A stretch of DNA of 64,000 bases from Hymenobacter sp. ISL-91 (GTDB lineage: Bacteria; Bacteroidota; Bacteroidia; Cytophagales; Hymenobacteraceae), in contig NZ_JAGGPS010000016.1 of NCBI RefSeq assembly GCF_018613725.1, positions 35,157-99,156 on the forward strand, written 5' to 3'. The notes under the pieces were generated by a model. That model worked only from the letters and a program-made list of their open reading frames with translations, was not told the origin of the DNA and did not search any database. The position numbers and the translations under genes are program-made. Positions 8,730 through 16,862 of the stretch are shown one piece after another. Every line of letters begins with the position of its first letter. Positions within the stretch are counted from its first letter, which is position 1.

Positions 8730-9566
8730 CTATTGGTAAGTAAATGTGATGGGCAGGTTGTAGCGTACCGGCACCGCCCGGTTGTTCTGGTAACCGGGTT
8801 TCCAGGCCGGCATCTGCCCAATAACCCGGCTGGCCTCCTCATCGGTGCCGTAGCCCAAACCCTTTAGCACTTCCACATCGGTAATCGAGCCATCGGTGTT
8901 CACGGTAAAGGCAATATACACCCGGCCGCCAACACCTGCTCTCAGGGCCGAGGAGGGGTAGCGTAGGTTGCGCTGCAGGTACTTTGCCAGCGCCGCCTGT
9001 CCTCCGGCAAACTCGGGCATTACCTCCACCGAAACGAAGGGCTTGGTAATGGCCGGGGCCGACGAGTTAGTCGCCGAGTCATTGCCCGGTGCGCCGGGGC
9101 TGGTCGTGTCGGCAAAGCCACCGGTACCGTCGCGGTTGATGTCGCCCAACGCCACCGGCCCGTTTATGTCCGGGGCGGCCACAGCGGGCTGCTGGGACTT
9201 TAGTGGCTGCGTATCATCCACTACCGTGGGCGGCAGGTTCTGGCTGAGTTCCGTGCGCAGCGTAATCGTAGCCTGCGAACTGGCCGGCGGCGTTACAGGC
9301 GGCTGCGCGATGGTAGGAGGGGGCAGAATCTCAATCGTCGGGCCGGTAGGCACAATAGGCGGTACCACCACCACCGCCGGCCACAGGTAACTGATACCCA
9401 GCGGCACGGCAATAAGAAGAGTTGCCAGGGCCACGGCCAATGCTACGGCCCGGAACAGGTGGCGGCCGTAGAGCTGGCGTAACGCATAGGCTCCGTAAGC
9501 CTTGTTGCGCCCCTCGAACACAATGTCGTCGAGGGAGGGGAGCGAAATAGGGGCATTAGTGGTCAT
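8730..9566 (-). CDS. tonB: TonB-family energy transducer (downstream copy)
   Basis: This 278-residue protein carries proton-motive-force energy from ExbBD to TonB-dependent outer-membrane transporters. It shows a cytoplasmic N-terminus with SLDDIVFEGRNKAYGAYALR, a TM helix around residues 40-60, a Pro/Thr-rich periplasmic spacer, and a TonB C-terminal domain from about residue 185 (GQAALAKYLQRNLRYPSSAL to VRYNLPITFTYQ). It is a paralogue of the gene at 9817-10647, with the same N-terminal motif, but has a much less Pro-dense spacer. Two hairpins flank it. The two copies may serve different receptors, which is inference. Confidence 0.9.
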   Translation of the reverse strand: MTTNAPISLPSLDDIVFEGRNKAYGAYALRQLYGRHLFRAVALAVALATLLIAVPLGISYLWPAVVVVPPIVPTGPTIEILPPPTIAQPPVTPPASSQATITLRTELSQNLPPTVVDDTQPLKSQQPAVAAPDINGPVALGDINRDGTGGFADTTSPGAPGNDSATNSSAPAITKPFVSVEVMPEFAGGQAALAKYLQRNLRYPSSALRAGVGGRVYIAFTVNTDGSITDVEVLKGLGYGTDEEASRVIGQMPAWKPGYQNNRAVPVRYNLPITFTYQ

Positions 9567-9746
9567 GGCGTATAGGGATTAAGTGAACGAAACACGTTGA
9601 ACTTCCCAAGCCATGCCTACTGTCTGCTGCTTCCCACGCGCTGGCTTTCAGGTACTAAACGCCGGCGGCACTACTGGTAGTATGCGTGCCTACTATATTT
9701 TTCGCAGCAGATACTTGCTGTTTTGTCTGCCGCTGGCCACAAAATC

Positions 9747-9784
9747 AAAACCCCGAACCAGACAGGCGTCCGATTCGGGGTTTT
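9747..9784 (-). terminator. Rho-independent terminator after the upstream tonB
   Basis: An 11-bp stem (AAAACCCCGAA and its complement) with a 16-base loop ends in a T-rich run on the minus strand, 33 bases after the stop of the 276-residue tonB gene. It separates the exbB-exbD-exbD-tonB unit from the second tonB. Confidence 0.75.
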
Positions 9785-9816
9785 ACAAATTGGTTGCCGC
9801 AAGCGGTCAGCCAGTT

Positions 9817-10647
9817 TTACTTGATCGAGAAGGTAATCGGCACTGTGTAGTAAACCGATACTGCCCGGCCGTTCTGCTTGCCCGGCGTAAAGCGGGGCAG
9901 GCTTTTAACAACCCGCGTAGCTTCTTCGTCGCAACCGGCACCAATGCCTTTCTGCACCTCTACGTTCGAAACAGATCCATCGGGACCTACTACGAACTTA
10001 ACGAATACGCGGCCTTCAACCTGGTTGCGCAGGGCCATTGCCGGGTACTTGGTGTTTTTGCCAATGTAGGCCAGCAACGCTTCCTGTCCGCCGGGGAATA
10101 CCGGCATCTGCTCTACGTAGGTGTACGGCTTGGTTTCAACCACCGTCTCTACTGCCTTGTCGCCCTCACCGGGCTCCAGCCCTTTCAGGTCGGCAGGGTT
10201 GTCGGTGTTGCCCTTTACCGTTACGGCGGCCACTACCTTCTCCTTTAGCTCTTCCTGGTCCGGAATCTCTTCCTTGCGTACCTCCTCGTCCTTTTTTACA
10301 ACGGGCGGGGTGAACTTAATAGTAGAGAGCTTGGGTGGTGGCGGTGGTGGCGCCTCCGGTGGGGGTGGCGGTGGGGGCGGGGGGATGTCCTTGTCCAGCG
10401 GGGGCGCTTCCATCAGCTCGTTTACCTTGAGCATCTTGTCCTCCACTACCACTTCCTCCTTCTTCAGCATCCGCGCTACGAGCGGGAAGGCAATCAGAAG
10501 GGCAACAAGGGCAACGGAAAGCAGGACAGCCCGGGTAACGTGCTTGCCGTACACCCGCCGGATTATGTAAGCCCCGTAGGCCTTATTGCGCCCCTCGAAG
10601 ACGATGTCGTCGAGGGAGGCGTTGGCCAACTGCGTGTTGTCCATCAT
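9817..10647 (-). CDS. tonB: TonB-family energy transducer (upstream copy, proline-rich)
   Basis: This 276-residue TonB has the N-terminal motif SLDDIVFEGRNKAYGAYIIR, a TM helix near residues 38-58, a Pro-rich stretch of about 25 residues (two long proline runs separated by EA) and charged KKDEEVRKEEIPDQEE spacers, then the TonB C-terminal domain (GGQEALLAYIGKNTKYPAMA). The long proline runs are the extended arm that spans the periplasm in classic TonB. Its ATG overlaps the stop of exbD by 4 bases (ATGA), showing coupling to the ExbBD motor genes. It is likely the primary TonB of the motor. Confidence 0.93.
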   Translation of the reverse strand: MMDNTQLANASLDDIVFEGRNKAYGAYIIRRVYGKHVTRAVLLSVALVALLIAFPLVARMLKKEEVVVEDKMLKVNELMEAPPLDKDIPPPPPPPPPEAPPPPPPKLSTIKFTPPVVKKDEEVRKEEIPDQEELKEKVVAAVTVKGNTDNPADLKGLEPGEGDKAVETVVETKPYTYVEQMPVFPGGQEALLAYIGKNTKYPAMALRNQVEGRVFVKFVVGPDGSVSNVEVQKGIGAGCDEEATRVVKSLPRFTPGKQNGRAVSVYYTVPITFSIK

Positions 10648-11165
10648 AATCCAGAAGATTTAATCAGGTCTTCATCGGCCTTCGAAATGTCCACCAGCGC
10701 GTATTTCTTCTGGTCGGTGATGTTCATTTCGTCGAGGATGTCGACCATGTTTTTGTAGTTGGAGTCGTCAGCCGGCTTGATCAACACCACGAGGTCGGGG
10801 TTGGTGTGGCGAGAGAGCAACTCTTTCCGGATGCCATCGGCTCCGTAGCTCGATTCCTTCAACTCCGGCTTGGTGTCGTTGTTGAGCAGGCCGTCGTAGT
10901 AGTAAATCTTGTTGTCGGCGCTAAGCAGTACGGTGAAGGCGTTAGACGCCTTAATTTCCGACTTCTCCTCGTCGTTCTTGGGTTTCACCGGCATGTTGAT
11001 TTCCATGACGGTGGGCTTGCTGAACGTGGTCGTCAGCATGAAGAAGGTCAGCAACAGAAAGGCCAGGTCAACCATCGGGGTCATGTCGATTTTGGTCGAC
11101 ATTTTTTTCGCCCGCTTTTTCCCGCCTTTTCCGCCGCCGCCGCCACTTTGTGGGATTTCTGCCAT
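10644..11165 (-). CDS. exbD: ExbD/TolR-family biopolymer transport protein (second exbD)
   Basis: This 173-residue subunit of the proton-driven motor has a Gly/Lys-rich cytoplasmic N-terminus (about 25 residues, GGGGGKGGKKRAKK), a single TM helix with the essential membrane Asp in KIDMTPMVDLAFLLLTFFML, and a periplasmic domain of about 110 residues. The Gly-rich N-terminus is unusual compared with E. coli ExbD. It overlaps tonB by 4 bases and follows another exbD by 14 bases. Two different ExbD proteins in one operon are common in Bacteroidota and could form a mixed dimer in the ExbB pentamer. Confidence 0.92.
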   Translation of the reverse strand: MAEIPQSGGGGGKGGKKRAKKMSTKIDMTPMVDLAFLLLTFFMLTTTFSKPTVMEINMPVKPKNDEEKSEIKASNAFTVLLSADNKIYYYDGLLNNDTKPELKESSYGADGIRKELLSRHTNPDLVVLIKPADDSNYKNMVDILDEMNITDQKKYALVDISKADEDLIKSSGL

Positions 11166-11179
11166 AGTTTCTGTGCGGA

Positions 11180-11806
11180 TTAGTTACCGGCCACCGGTTT
11201 GGTTTCGAGGTCGGTAATGAGATTGAACCGGTTAATGTTCTTCTCCTGCATCAGTTTGATGACTTTCTTCACTGTCGGCACGTCGGCCTGTCCATCACCT
11301 TTAATGGCGATATAAGGAGCCGTGTTGAACTGCTTCTGGCTAAGCGAGCGGGCAGCAATTACCCATTCAATCAGCTGGTTGTTCAGCGAGTCGGCCGGAA
11401 TGCCGTCCTGCTTTACTTCCTTGCGCTGCTCAGGGTCGAGGCTGAGCAAGGCGGGCATCTTTTCGATGGGGGTACCAAAGCTGGCACCGGCTCCACGGAA
11501 AGCCTGCGTCTGAGCGGGCGAGAAGCTGATACCATACTTAGCACCCATCTGCTTAAGCAACTCATCCTTGATTTCGTCGTCGCCGACGCCAAAGAAGATG
11601 CGCTTATCCTTGTCGATGGCTACGGTAAGCACATGCGACTCGGGCAGCCGGATTTCAGAAGTAGAGGAAGGCGTGTCCACCACCACGGCCTCTTCCGGGG
11701 CAAACTTGGTGGTGAGCATGAAGAAAGTCACCAGCAGGAAGGCCAGATCCACCATCGGCGTCATATCGAGCGACGGGGAGGTTCTGTGAGGCTTTACTTT
11801 AGGCAT
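11180..11806 (-). CDS. exbD: ExbD/TolR-family biopolymer transport protein (first exbD)
   Basis: This 208-residue protein has the ExbD core: PSLDMTPMVDLAFLLVTFFM with the conserved membrane Asp, then a periplasmic domain. It is about 70 residues longer than E. coli ExbD, with an insert around residues 85-140 (PAQTQAFRGAGASFGTPIEK). It is distinct from its neighbour, so the two are not recent duplicates. It follows exbB by 69 bases. Its function as a proton channel subunit is known for the family. Confidence 0.92.
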   Translation of the reverse strand: MPKVKPHRTSPSLDMTPMVDLAFLLVTFFMLTTKFAPEEAVVVDTPSSTSEIRLPESHVLTVAIDKDKRIFFGVGDDEIKDELLKQMGAKYGISFSPAQTQAFRGAGASFGTPIEKMPALLSLDPEQRKEVKQDGIPADSLNNQLIEWVIAARSLSQKQFNTAPYIAIKGDGQADVPTVKKVIKLMQEKNINRFNLITDLETKPVAGN

Positions 11807-11875
11807 TGCTGGAGTTATTTAACGCGTGATTCAGAAACGAACAACTCGCGGTTTTAGTGCACAAAGGCGCTAAAA

Positions 11876-12775
11876 CTAAACGGTGGTCGTGTTAACCGGG
11901 GCCGTGTGGTCGGTAGCGCCGTGCTGGGCCGAGAAGGTCTGAATGATGCTGAAGCCAGCCTCGTCGATGCTGTAGGTCAGCTCGTCGATTTTGCTGGTGA
12001 AGAAGTTGTAGGCAACGATAGCCAGGGCCGAACCGGTGATACCGAGGGCCGTGTTGATGAGAGCTTCCGAGATACCGTTGGCGAGGCCTACTGCATCGGG
12101 AGCACCACCCTGGGCCAGCGCCGAGAAGGCCTTGATCATACCCAGTACCGTACCAATCAGACCTACCAGCGTGGCGATAGAAGCCAGGGTCGAGATGATA
12201 ACGAGGTTTTTCTCCAGCATAGGCAACTCCAGGGCCGTCGATTCCTCGATTTCCTTCTGGATAGCCAGTACTTTCTGATCTTTCTCGAGGTAACGGTCAC
12301 GCGACATTTCCTGGTACTTTACCAGACCGGCACGTACTACGTTAGCTACTGAGCCTTTCTGCTGGTCGCAGGCGGCAATGGCACCGGTGATGTCGTTTAC
12401 GTTCAGCTTCTGACGGATGGTACGTACGAACGATTCGATGCTCTTCGAACCTTTGGCACGGCTCAGGGTCAGGGCCCGCTCAATCGAGAAGATGATTACC
12501 AACAGGAACATGGTCAGCAGTACGGGTACTACCGGGCCACCCTTGTACACTACGCCGAAGTAATCACCGGCAATTGGGTTGTTGGCATTGTCGCCGCCCT
12601 GGAAGTGGCTACCGTCACCGAATACAAAAACGTAAATCAAAACGCTTACGATGAATGCCGCGATGATGGCAATGATGGCAAATGCGGACGAACCACTGCC
12701 TCGGGAGTCGCCTTTTGGCGTAGCGGCAGCGGCAGGCCGGGCCGCGGGCTTATTCATAGCATTCTTTTGTTCCAT
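11876..12775 (-). CDS. exbB: MotA/TolQ/ExbB proton channel family protein
   Basis: This 299-residue protein is the channel subunit of the TonB motor. It has an extra N-terminal segment rich in Ala/Pro, a first TM near residues 30-52, a TM near 78-97 (VVPVLLTMFLLVIIFSIERA), and the two conserved channel helices in the region LVIISTLASIATLVGLIGTV and GISEALINTALGITGSALAI. The internal ATG at 12757 (MNKPAARP) is an alternative start. It leads the minus-strand operon exbB-exbD-exbD-tonB, and a good promoter is seen about 180 bases upstream. Confidence 0.93.
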   Translation of the reverse strand: MEQKNAMNKPAARPAAAATPKGDSRGSGSSAFAIIAIIAAFIVSVLIYVFVFGDGSHFQGGDNANNPIAGDYFGVVYKGGPVVPVLLTMFLLVIIFSIERALTLSRAKGSKSIESFVRTIRQKLNVNDITGAIAACDQQKGSVANVVRAGLVKYQEMSRDRYLEKDQKVLAIQKEIEESTALELPMLEKNLVIISTLASIATLVGLIGTVLGMIKAFSALAQGGAPDAVGLANGISEALINTALGITGSALAIVAYNFFTSKIDELTYSIDEAGFSIIQTFSAQHGATDHTAPVNTTTV

Positions 12776-12955
12776 TGGTCCGGAGAATTAGGGGTTGTTG
12801 GTGAAAGGTTGAGGTGCTTGTTGAAAAATGGTAAAAAAGTGGTTGAACTGCCCGCTGTCCGACCCATTTGGTTGCGTTATGGTTACTGACTGCTGAGAAA
12901 GAAACAGGCAACGACTTTGGCGGCGAAATGGATGGGAAAGCTAAGTTAGCCTTGG

Positions 12956-12988
12956 CAAACCTACTTAAAAAAGCTGACTGCTACCAAA
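12956..12988 (-). promoter_or_regulatory. Bacteroidota-type promoter of the exbB operon
   Basis: On the minus strand TTTG (12985-12988) and TAGGTTTG (12956-12963) are separated by 21 bases, matching the TTTG-N17-21-TAnnTTTG pattern of the Bacteroidota housekeeping sigma factor. The predicted start of transcription is near 12949, leaving a leader of about 170 bases before the exbB ATG. Confidence 0.6.
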
Positions 12989-13054
12989 AGAAAATCGTGT
13001 TTAAACGCGCTAAACCGACATAATCCGCAAAAAAAAGCGGTTTGTCCTAAAAAA

Positions 13055-13891
13055 TCAGACGCTTTGCTGGCCTGCCAAACGCTTCGCTTCTTCCCAATAC
13101 ACGTCCATCTGCGCCAAGGTTAAGTCGCTTAATTGATGCCCCTGACGGGCCGATTGCGTTTCAAGGTACTGAAAACGCTGAATGAATTTACGGTTGGTCC
13201 GTTCCAGTGCTTCCTCGGGGTTAATGCCGGCATGGCGCGCGAAATTGATAAGCGAGAACAGTAGGTCGCCAAACTCGGCGGCGGCCCGCTCGGCACGGGC
13301 GGCATCGGCAGGAGCGTCGGCGGGGGTATGGGAAAACTCCTCCCCGAACTCAGCCAGCTCCTCCTGCACTTTCTGCCACACCTGCTCGGGCTGCTCCCAG
13401 TCGAAACCCGCACCACGGGCTTTTTCCTGAATGCGCATCGCCTTAACGAGGGCCGGCAGAGAAGCGGGTACGCCGCCCAGCACCGAAGTGTTGCCTTTCT
13501 CGCGCAATTTTAACTGCTCCCAGTTGCGTTTTACTTCGTCCTCGGTTTCGGCCTGCACGTTGCCGTAGATGTGGGGGTGGCGGAAAATGAGCTTTTCGCA
13601 CTGCGCATTGAGCACGTCGGCAACATCGAAAGCACCCTGCTCGCTGGCAATTTTGGCGTAAAACAGCAGGTGCAGCATCACGTCGCCGAGCTCCTTTTTG
13701 AGGTCGGGTAAATCGTTGCGGATGATGGCGTCGCTAAGCTCGTAGGTTTCCTCAATAGTGAGGTGGCGCAGGCTTTCGAGGGTTTGTTTTCGGTCCCAGG
13801 GGCACTCGGCGCGCAGGCGGTCGAGCACGTCGAGCAGGCGGCCGAGAGCGGCCAACTGTTCAGTTCGGCGGTTGAGGGTGGCGTTTTGCAT
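13055..13891 (-). CDS. mazG: Nucleoside triphosphate pyrophosphohydrolase MazG
   Basis: This 278-residue protein hydrolyses NTPs to NMP and PPi, cleaning non-canonical nucleotides and modulating stress signals in E. coli. Two MazG domains are visible: the first (about residues 25-110) has ECPWDRKQTLESLRHLTIEE, TYELSDAI and KKELGDVMLHLLFYA; the second (about 165-245) has AAEFGDLLFSLINFARHAG. The E-x2-E and E-x2-D metal motifs are present. It stands alone on the minus strand. A TATATTTG sequence at 13897-13904 suggests a very short or absent leader. Confidence 0.93.
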   Translation of the reverse strand: MQNATLNRRTEQLAALGRLLDVLDRLRAECPWDRKQTLESLRHLTIEETYELSDAIIRNDLPDLKKELGDVMLHLLFYAKIASEQGAFDVADVLNAQCEKLIFRHPHIYGNVQAETEDEVKRNWEQLKLREKGNTSVLGGVPASLPALVKAMRIQEKARGAGFDWEQPEQVWQKVQEELAEFGEEFSHTPADAPADAARAERAAAEFGDLLFSLINFARHAGINPEEALERTNRKFIQRFQYLETQSARQGHQLSDLTLAQMDVYWEEAKRLAGQQSV

Positions 13892-13896
13892 CAGGC

Positions 13897-13904
13897 CAAA
13901 TATA
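13897..13904 (-). promoter_or_regulatory. Candidate -7 element of mazG
   Basis: TATATTTG on the minus strand fits TAnnTTTG. It ends 6 bases before the mazG ATG, so transcription would begin at or next to the start codon, implying leaderless translation. No clear -33 element is seen. Confidence 0.35.
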
Positions 13905-14003
13905 CAAAGCGGGTAGGCATTGGGCTGAAGTGGCCGGACTGGGATGCCAGCGGCTTCGGCCGAAGAGGTAGCCGCTTACGTAGGGAAAGCAGCGGCGGCT
14001 CGT

Positions 14004-14011
14004 TACTTTTG
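14004..14011 (+). promoter_or_regulatory. Candidate -7 element of glmM
   Basis: TACTTTTG lies 50 bases before the GTG start of glmM and fits TAnnTTTG. No TTTG at -33 was found, so support is limited. Confidence 0.35.
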
Positions 14012-14060
14012 CGGCCGCTTACGGGCCATTTTGCCCCTTCTACCTTCAGCAGCACTTTCC

Positions 14061-15449
14061 GTGGCTCTTATCAAATCTATTTCCGGCATCCGGGGTACTA
14101 TTGGCGGCGCGGCCGGCGAGGGCCTCACGCCCATCGACGTGGTGAAATACGCGGCGGCCTTCGGCACCTGGGTGCTGGAGCAGACGCAAAACAACACCAT
14201 CGTTATTGGCCGCGACGCGCGTCTTTCGGGCGATATGGTGAGCCGGCTGGTGGCCGCTACATTGCAGGGCCTGGGCATCCATGTCATCGACTTAGGCCTG
14301 AGCACCACGCCTACCGTCGAAATGGCCGTGCCGGCCAAAAACGCGGGCGGCGGCATCATCCTCACGGCCTCGCACAACCCCAAGCAGTGGAACGCGCTGA
14401 AGCTGCTCAATGACAAAGGCGAGTTTATTTCGGACGTTGACGGCCAGCAGGTGCTGGCGCTGGGCGACTCGGAGGCCTTCGACTTTGCCCCCGTTACCAA
14501 GCTGGGCACCTACACCACCGACGACACCTTCCTGCAAACTCACATCGACGCCATTCTGGCCTTGCCGTTGGTTGATAAAGCGGCCATTCAGGCCAAAAAC
14601 TTCCGGGTAGTGGTGGATGCGGTGAACTCCTGCGGGGGCTTTGCCGTGCCGATGCTGCTGGAGCAGCTGGGCGTAACCACTGTTGAAAAGCTATTCTGCG
14701 AGCCCACCGGCGACTTCGCTCACAACCCCGAGCCACTGCCCGAAAACCTGCGCGACATAGCCCGGCTGATGGAAAAAGGCTCGTTTGATCTGGGCATTGT
14801 AGTAGACCCCGATGTAGACCGGCTGGCCTTGGTAAACGAGGACGGCAGCATGTTCGGCGAGGAGTACACGCTGGTAGCGGTGGCCGATTACGTGCTGGGC
14901 CAGCTGGGCGGTGGCAACACAGTGAGCAACCTGAGCAGCACCCGTGCCCTGCGCGACGTAACCGAAAAGCACGGCGGCCAGTACGCGGCTTCGGCGGTGG
15001 GCGAGGTGAACGTGGTGAACAAGATGAAGGAAACCCAGGCCGTTATCGGCGGCGAGGGCAACGGCGGCATCATCTACCCCGAGCTGCACTATGGCCGCGA
15101 TTCGCTGGTGGGCATTGCGCTGTTTCTGAGCCATCTGGCCAAGTTTGGGTTACCCATGACCCGCCTGCGGGCATCCTACCCGAACTATTTTATCTCGAAG
15201 AACAAGATTGAGCTGACCCCCGAAATCGATACCGACCAGGTGCTGATCCAGATGGAGCGGCGCTACGCCGGCCAGCCCGTGAATACCATTGACGGCGTGA
15301 AAATCGAGTTCGATAAGGAGTGGGTACACCTGCGCAAGTCGAACACCGAGCCGATTATCCGCATCTACGCCGAATCGGAGTCCAACGCCACGGCCGACCA
15401 TCTGGCCAACAAAATCATCGGCGACATCAAGGAAATCATCAGTCGCTAA
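14061..15449 (+). CDS. glmM: Phosphoglucosamine mutase
   Basis: This enzyme interconverts glucosamine-6-phosphate and glucosamine-1-phosphate, feeding UDP-GlcNAc synthesis for peptidoglycan and LPS. The start is the GTG at 14061, giving VALIKSISGIRGTIGG, the exact N-terminus expected; an upstream open frame from 13944 has no homology-like content. The 462 residues contain the phosphoserine loop TASHNPKQWNALKLL (Ser near 104), the metal loop DPDVDRLALV, the sugar-binding GGEGNGG, and the C-terminal phosphate loop RKSNTEPIIRIYAES. Assignment to phosphomannomutase within the same superfamily is a lesser possibility. Confidence 0.92.
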   Translation: MALIKSISGIRGTIGGAAGEGLTPIDVVKYAAAFGTWVLEQTQNNTIVIGRDARLSGDMVSRLVAATLQGLGIHVIDLGLSTTPTVEMAVPAKNAGGGIILTASHNPKQWNALKLLNDKGEFISDVDGQQVLALGDSEAFDFAPVTKLGTYTTDDTFLQTHIDAILALPLVDKAAIQAKNFRVVVDAVNSCGGFAVPMLLEQLGVTTVEKLFCEPTGDFAHNPEPLPENLRDIARLMEKGSFDLGIVVDPDVDRLALVNEDGSMFGEEYTLVAVADYVLGQLGGGNTVSNLSSTRALRDVTEKHGGQYAASAVGEVNVVNKMKETQAVIGGEGNGGIIYPELHYGRDSLVGIALFLSHLAKFGLPMTRLRASYPNYFISKNKIELTPEIDTDQVLIQMERRYAGQPVNTIDGVKIEFDKEWVHLRKSNTEPIIRIYAESESNATADHLANKIIGDIKEIISR

Positions 15450-15475
15450 CCCGCTGCTCAGTGACGTGGCCACCA

Positions 15476-15525
15476 AAAAACCGGCCGGCTGCCAACCCAA
15501 TAGGGCTGGCGGCCGGCCGGTTTTT
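15476..15525 (+). terminator. Rho-independent terminator after glmM
   Basis: A 14-bp GC-rich stem (CCGGCCGGCTGCCA paired with TGGCGGCCGGCCGG, one mismatch) is preceded by A and followed by TTTTT. It ends glmM. Confidence 0.85.
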
Positions 15526-15570
15526 GCGTCCGATTGTCCAGGGCGTTGGGCCAGAAGTTGGGTCGGGCTG

Positions 15571-15601
15571 TTCGGTGGCAGCCGCGAATCCGCTATTTTT
15601 G
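15571..15601 (+). promoter_or_regulatory. Candidate promoter of the cysteine desulfurase gene
   Basis: TTCG (15571-15574), 19 bases, then TATTTTTG (15594-15601) fits the Bacteroidota promoter with one mismatch at -33. The predicted leader is about 53 bases. Confidence 0.45.
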
Positions 15602-15660
15602 CGGCTGTCTTCGACTGGCCGATCTGCCCGGCTGGTTTTTACTGCCTTTATGTTTCGCCC

Positions 15661-16809
15661 ATGAACGTGTATTTCGATAACGCCGCTACTACCCCGCTGG
15701 ACCCCGAAGTGCTGGACGCCATGCTGCCGTTTCTGCAGAATCATTACGGCAACCCCAGCAGCATTCATGGCCCCGGCCGGCAGGTGCGCGCCGCCATCGA
15801 AAACGCCCGCAAAACGGTTGCCCACCTGATTAACGCCTCCCCCGCTGAAATAATTTTTACCTCGGGCGGCACCGAGGCCGACAACTACGCCGCCTTCGGT
15901 ACCGTGCGCCCGCTGGGGCTGAAGCACGGCATCACCTCGAAACTGGAGCACCACGCAGTGCTGCACACCATGCAGGCGCTGGAAAAAAGCGGCGAGATAC
16001 AGCTGAGCTACCTACGCCACGACGCAAACGGCCGCTTCGACCTAGCTCATCTGGAAGAGCTGCTTGCTACCAACCCGCGCACGTTTGTGAGTTTGATGCA
16101 CGCCAACAATGAAATCGGCAACCTCAACGATTTAGCCGCCATCGGCGAAATCTGCGCCCGCCATCAGGCCGTATTCCACACCGACACGGTGCAGACCATG
16201 GGCCATTACAAGCACGATGTGCAACAGCTGCCGGTAGACTTTCTGGTGGGCTCGGCTCACAAATTTCACGGCCCGAAAGGGGTAGGCTTCCTGTACCGCC
16301 GCGCGGGCCAGACGGTAGACGCGCTGATTCAGGGCGGCTCGCAGGAGCGCAACCAGCGTGCCGGCACCGAAAACGTGTACGGCATTGTGGGACTTGCCAA
16401 GGCGTTGGAAATAGCCTACCGCGACATGGCCGAGCATCAGCGCCACATCCAGGGCCTCAAAGACCGGTTTATTGCCAAGCTGCGGGCCGAAATAGAGGGA
16501 GTGGAATTCAACGGAACTTCGGCTGAGGCCGACCAGAGCCTGTACACGGTGCTGAGCGTGAGCCTGCCGCCTTCCGAGTTCAACGAGATGCTGCTGTTCA
16601 ACCTCGATATCAACCGGGTAGCTGTGTCGGGCGGGTCGGCGTGTACCAGCGGGGCCAATGCCGGCTCGCATGTGCTCAGTGCGCTGGGCTGCGACCCGGC
16701 CCGCGGTACTATTCGCTTCTCGATGAGCAAATACAACACCGAGGAGGAAGTGGACTACGCTGTGGAGCAGCTGGCCCGGATGTACCGCAAAAGTGAGGTA
16801 ATCAGCTAA
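15661..16809 (+). CDS. Cysteine desulfurase (NifS/IscS family)
   Basis: This PLP enzyme removes sulfur from cysteine for Fe-S cluster and thiolation pathways. The start at 15661 (MNVYFDNAATTPLDP) is the family N-terminus; the frame is open further upstream but passes through a terminator. In the 382 residues one sees ASPAEIIFTSGGTEADN, the PLP lysine in SAHKFHGPKGVGFL (Lys near 201) and the catalytic cysteine in SGGSACTSGA (Cys near 328). No iscU or sufBCD lies next to it, so it could serve tRNA thiolation or general sulfur transfer. IscS versus NifS cannot be decided here. Confidence 0.92.
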   Translation: MNVYFDNAATTPLDPEVLDAMLPFLQNHYGNPSSIHGPGRQVRAAIENARKTVAHLINASPAEIIFTSGGTEADNYAAFGTVRPLGLKHGITSKLEHHAVLHTMQALEKSGEIQLSYLRHDANGRFDLAHLEELLATNPRTFVSLMHANNEIGNLNDLAAIGEICARHQAVFHTDTVQTMGHYKHDVQQLPVDFLVGSAHKFHGPKGVGFLYRRAGQTVDALIQGGSQERNQRAGTENVYGIVGLAKALEIAYRDMAEHQRHIQGLKDRFIAKLRAEIEGVEFNGTSAEADQSLYTVLSVSLPPSEFNEMLLFNLDINRVAVSGGSACTSGANAGSHVLSALGCDPARGTIRFSMSKYNTEEEVDYAVEQLARMYRKSEVIS

Positions 16810-16862
16810 TAAAGCGGTGCACCGCGCAATAGTCCGGCTGGCGCACGGCGCACTCCACTAGC

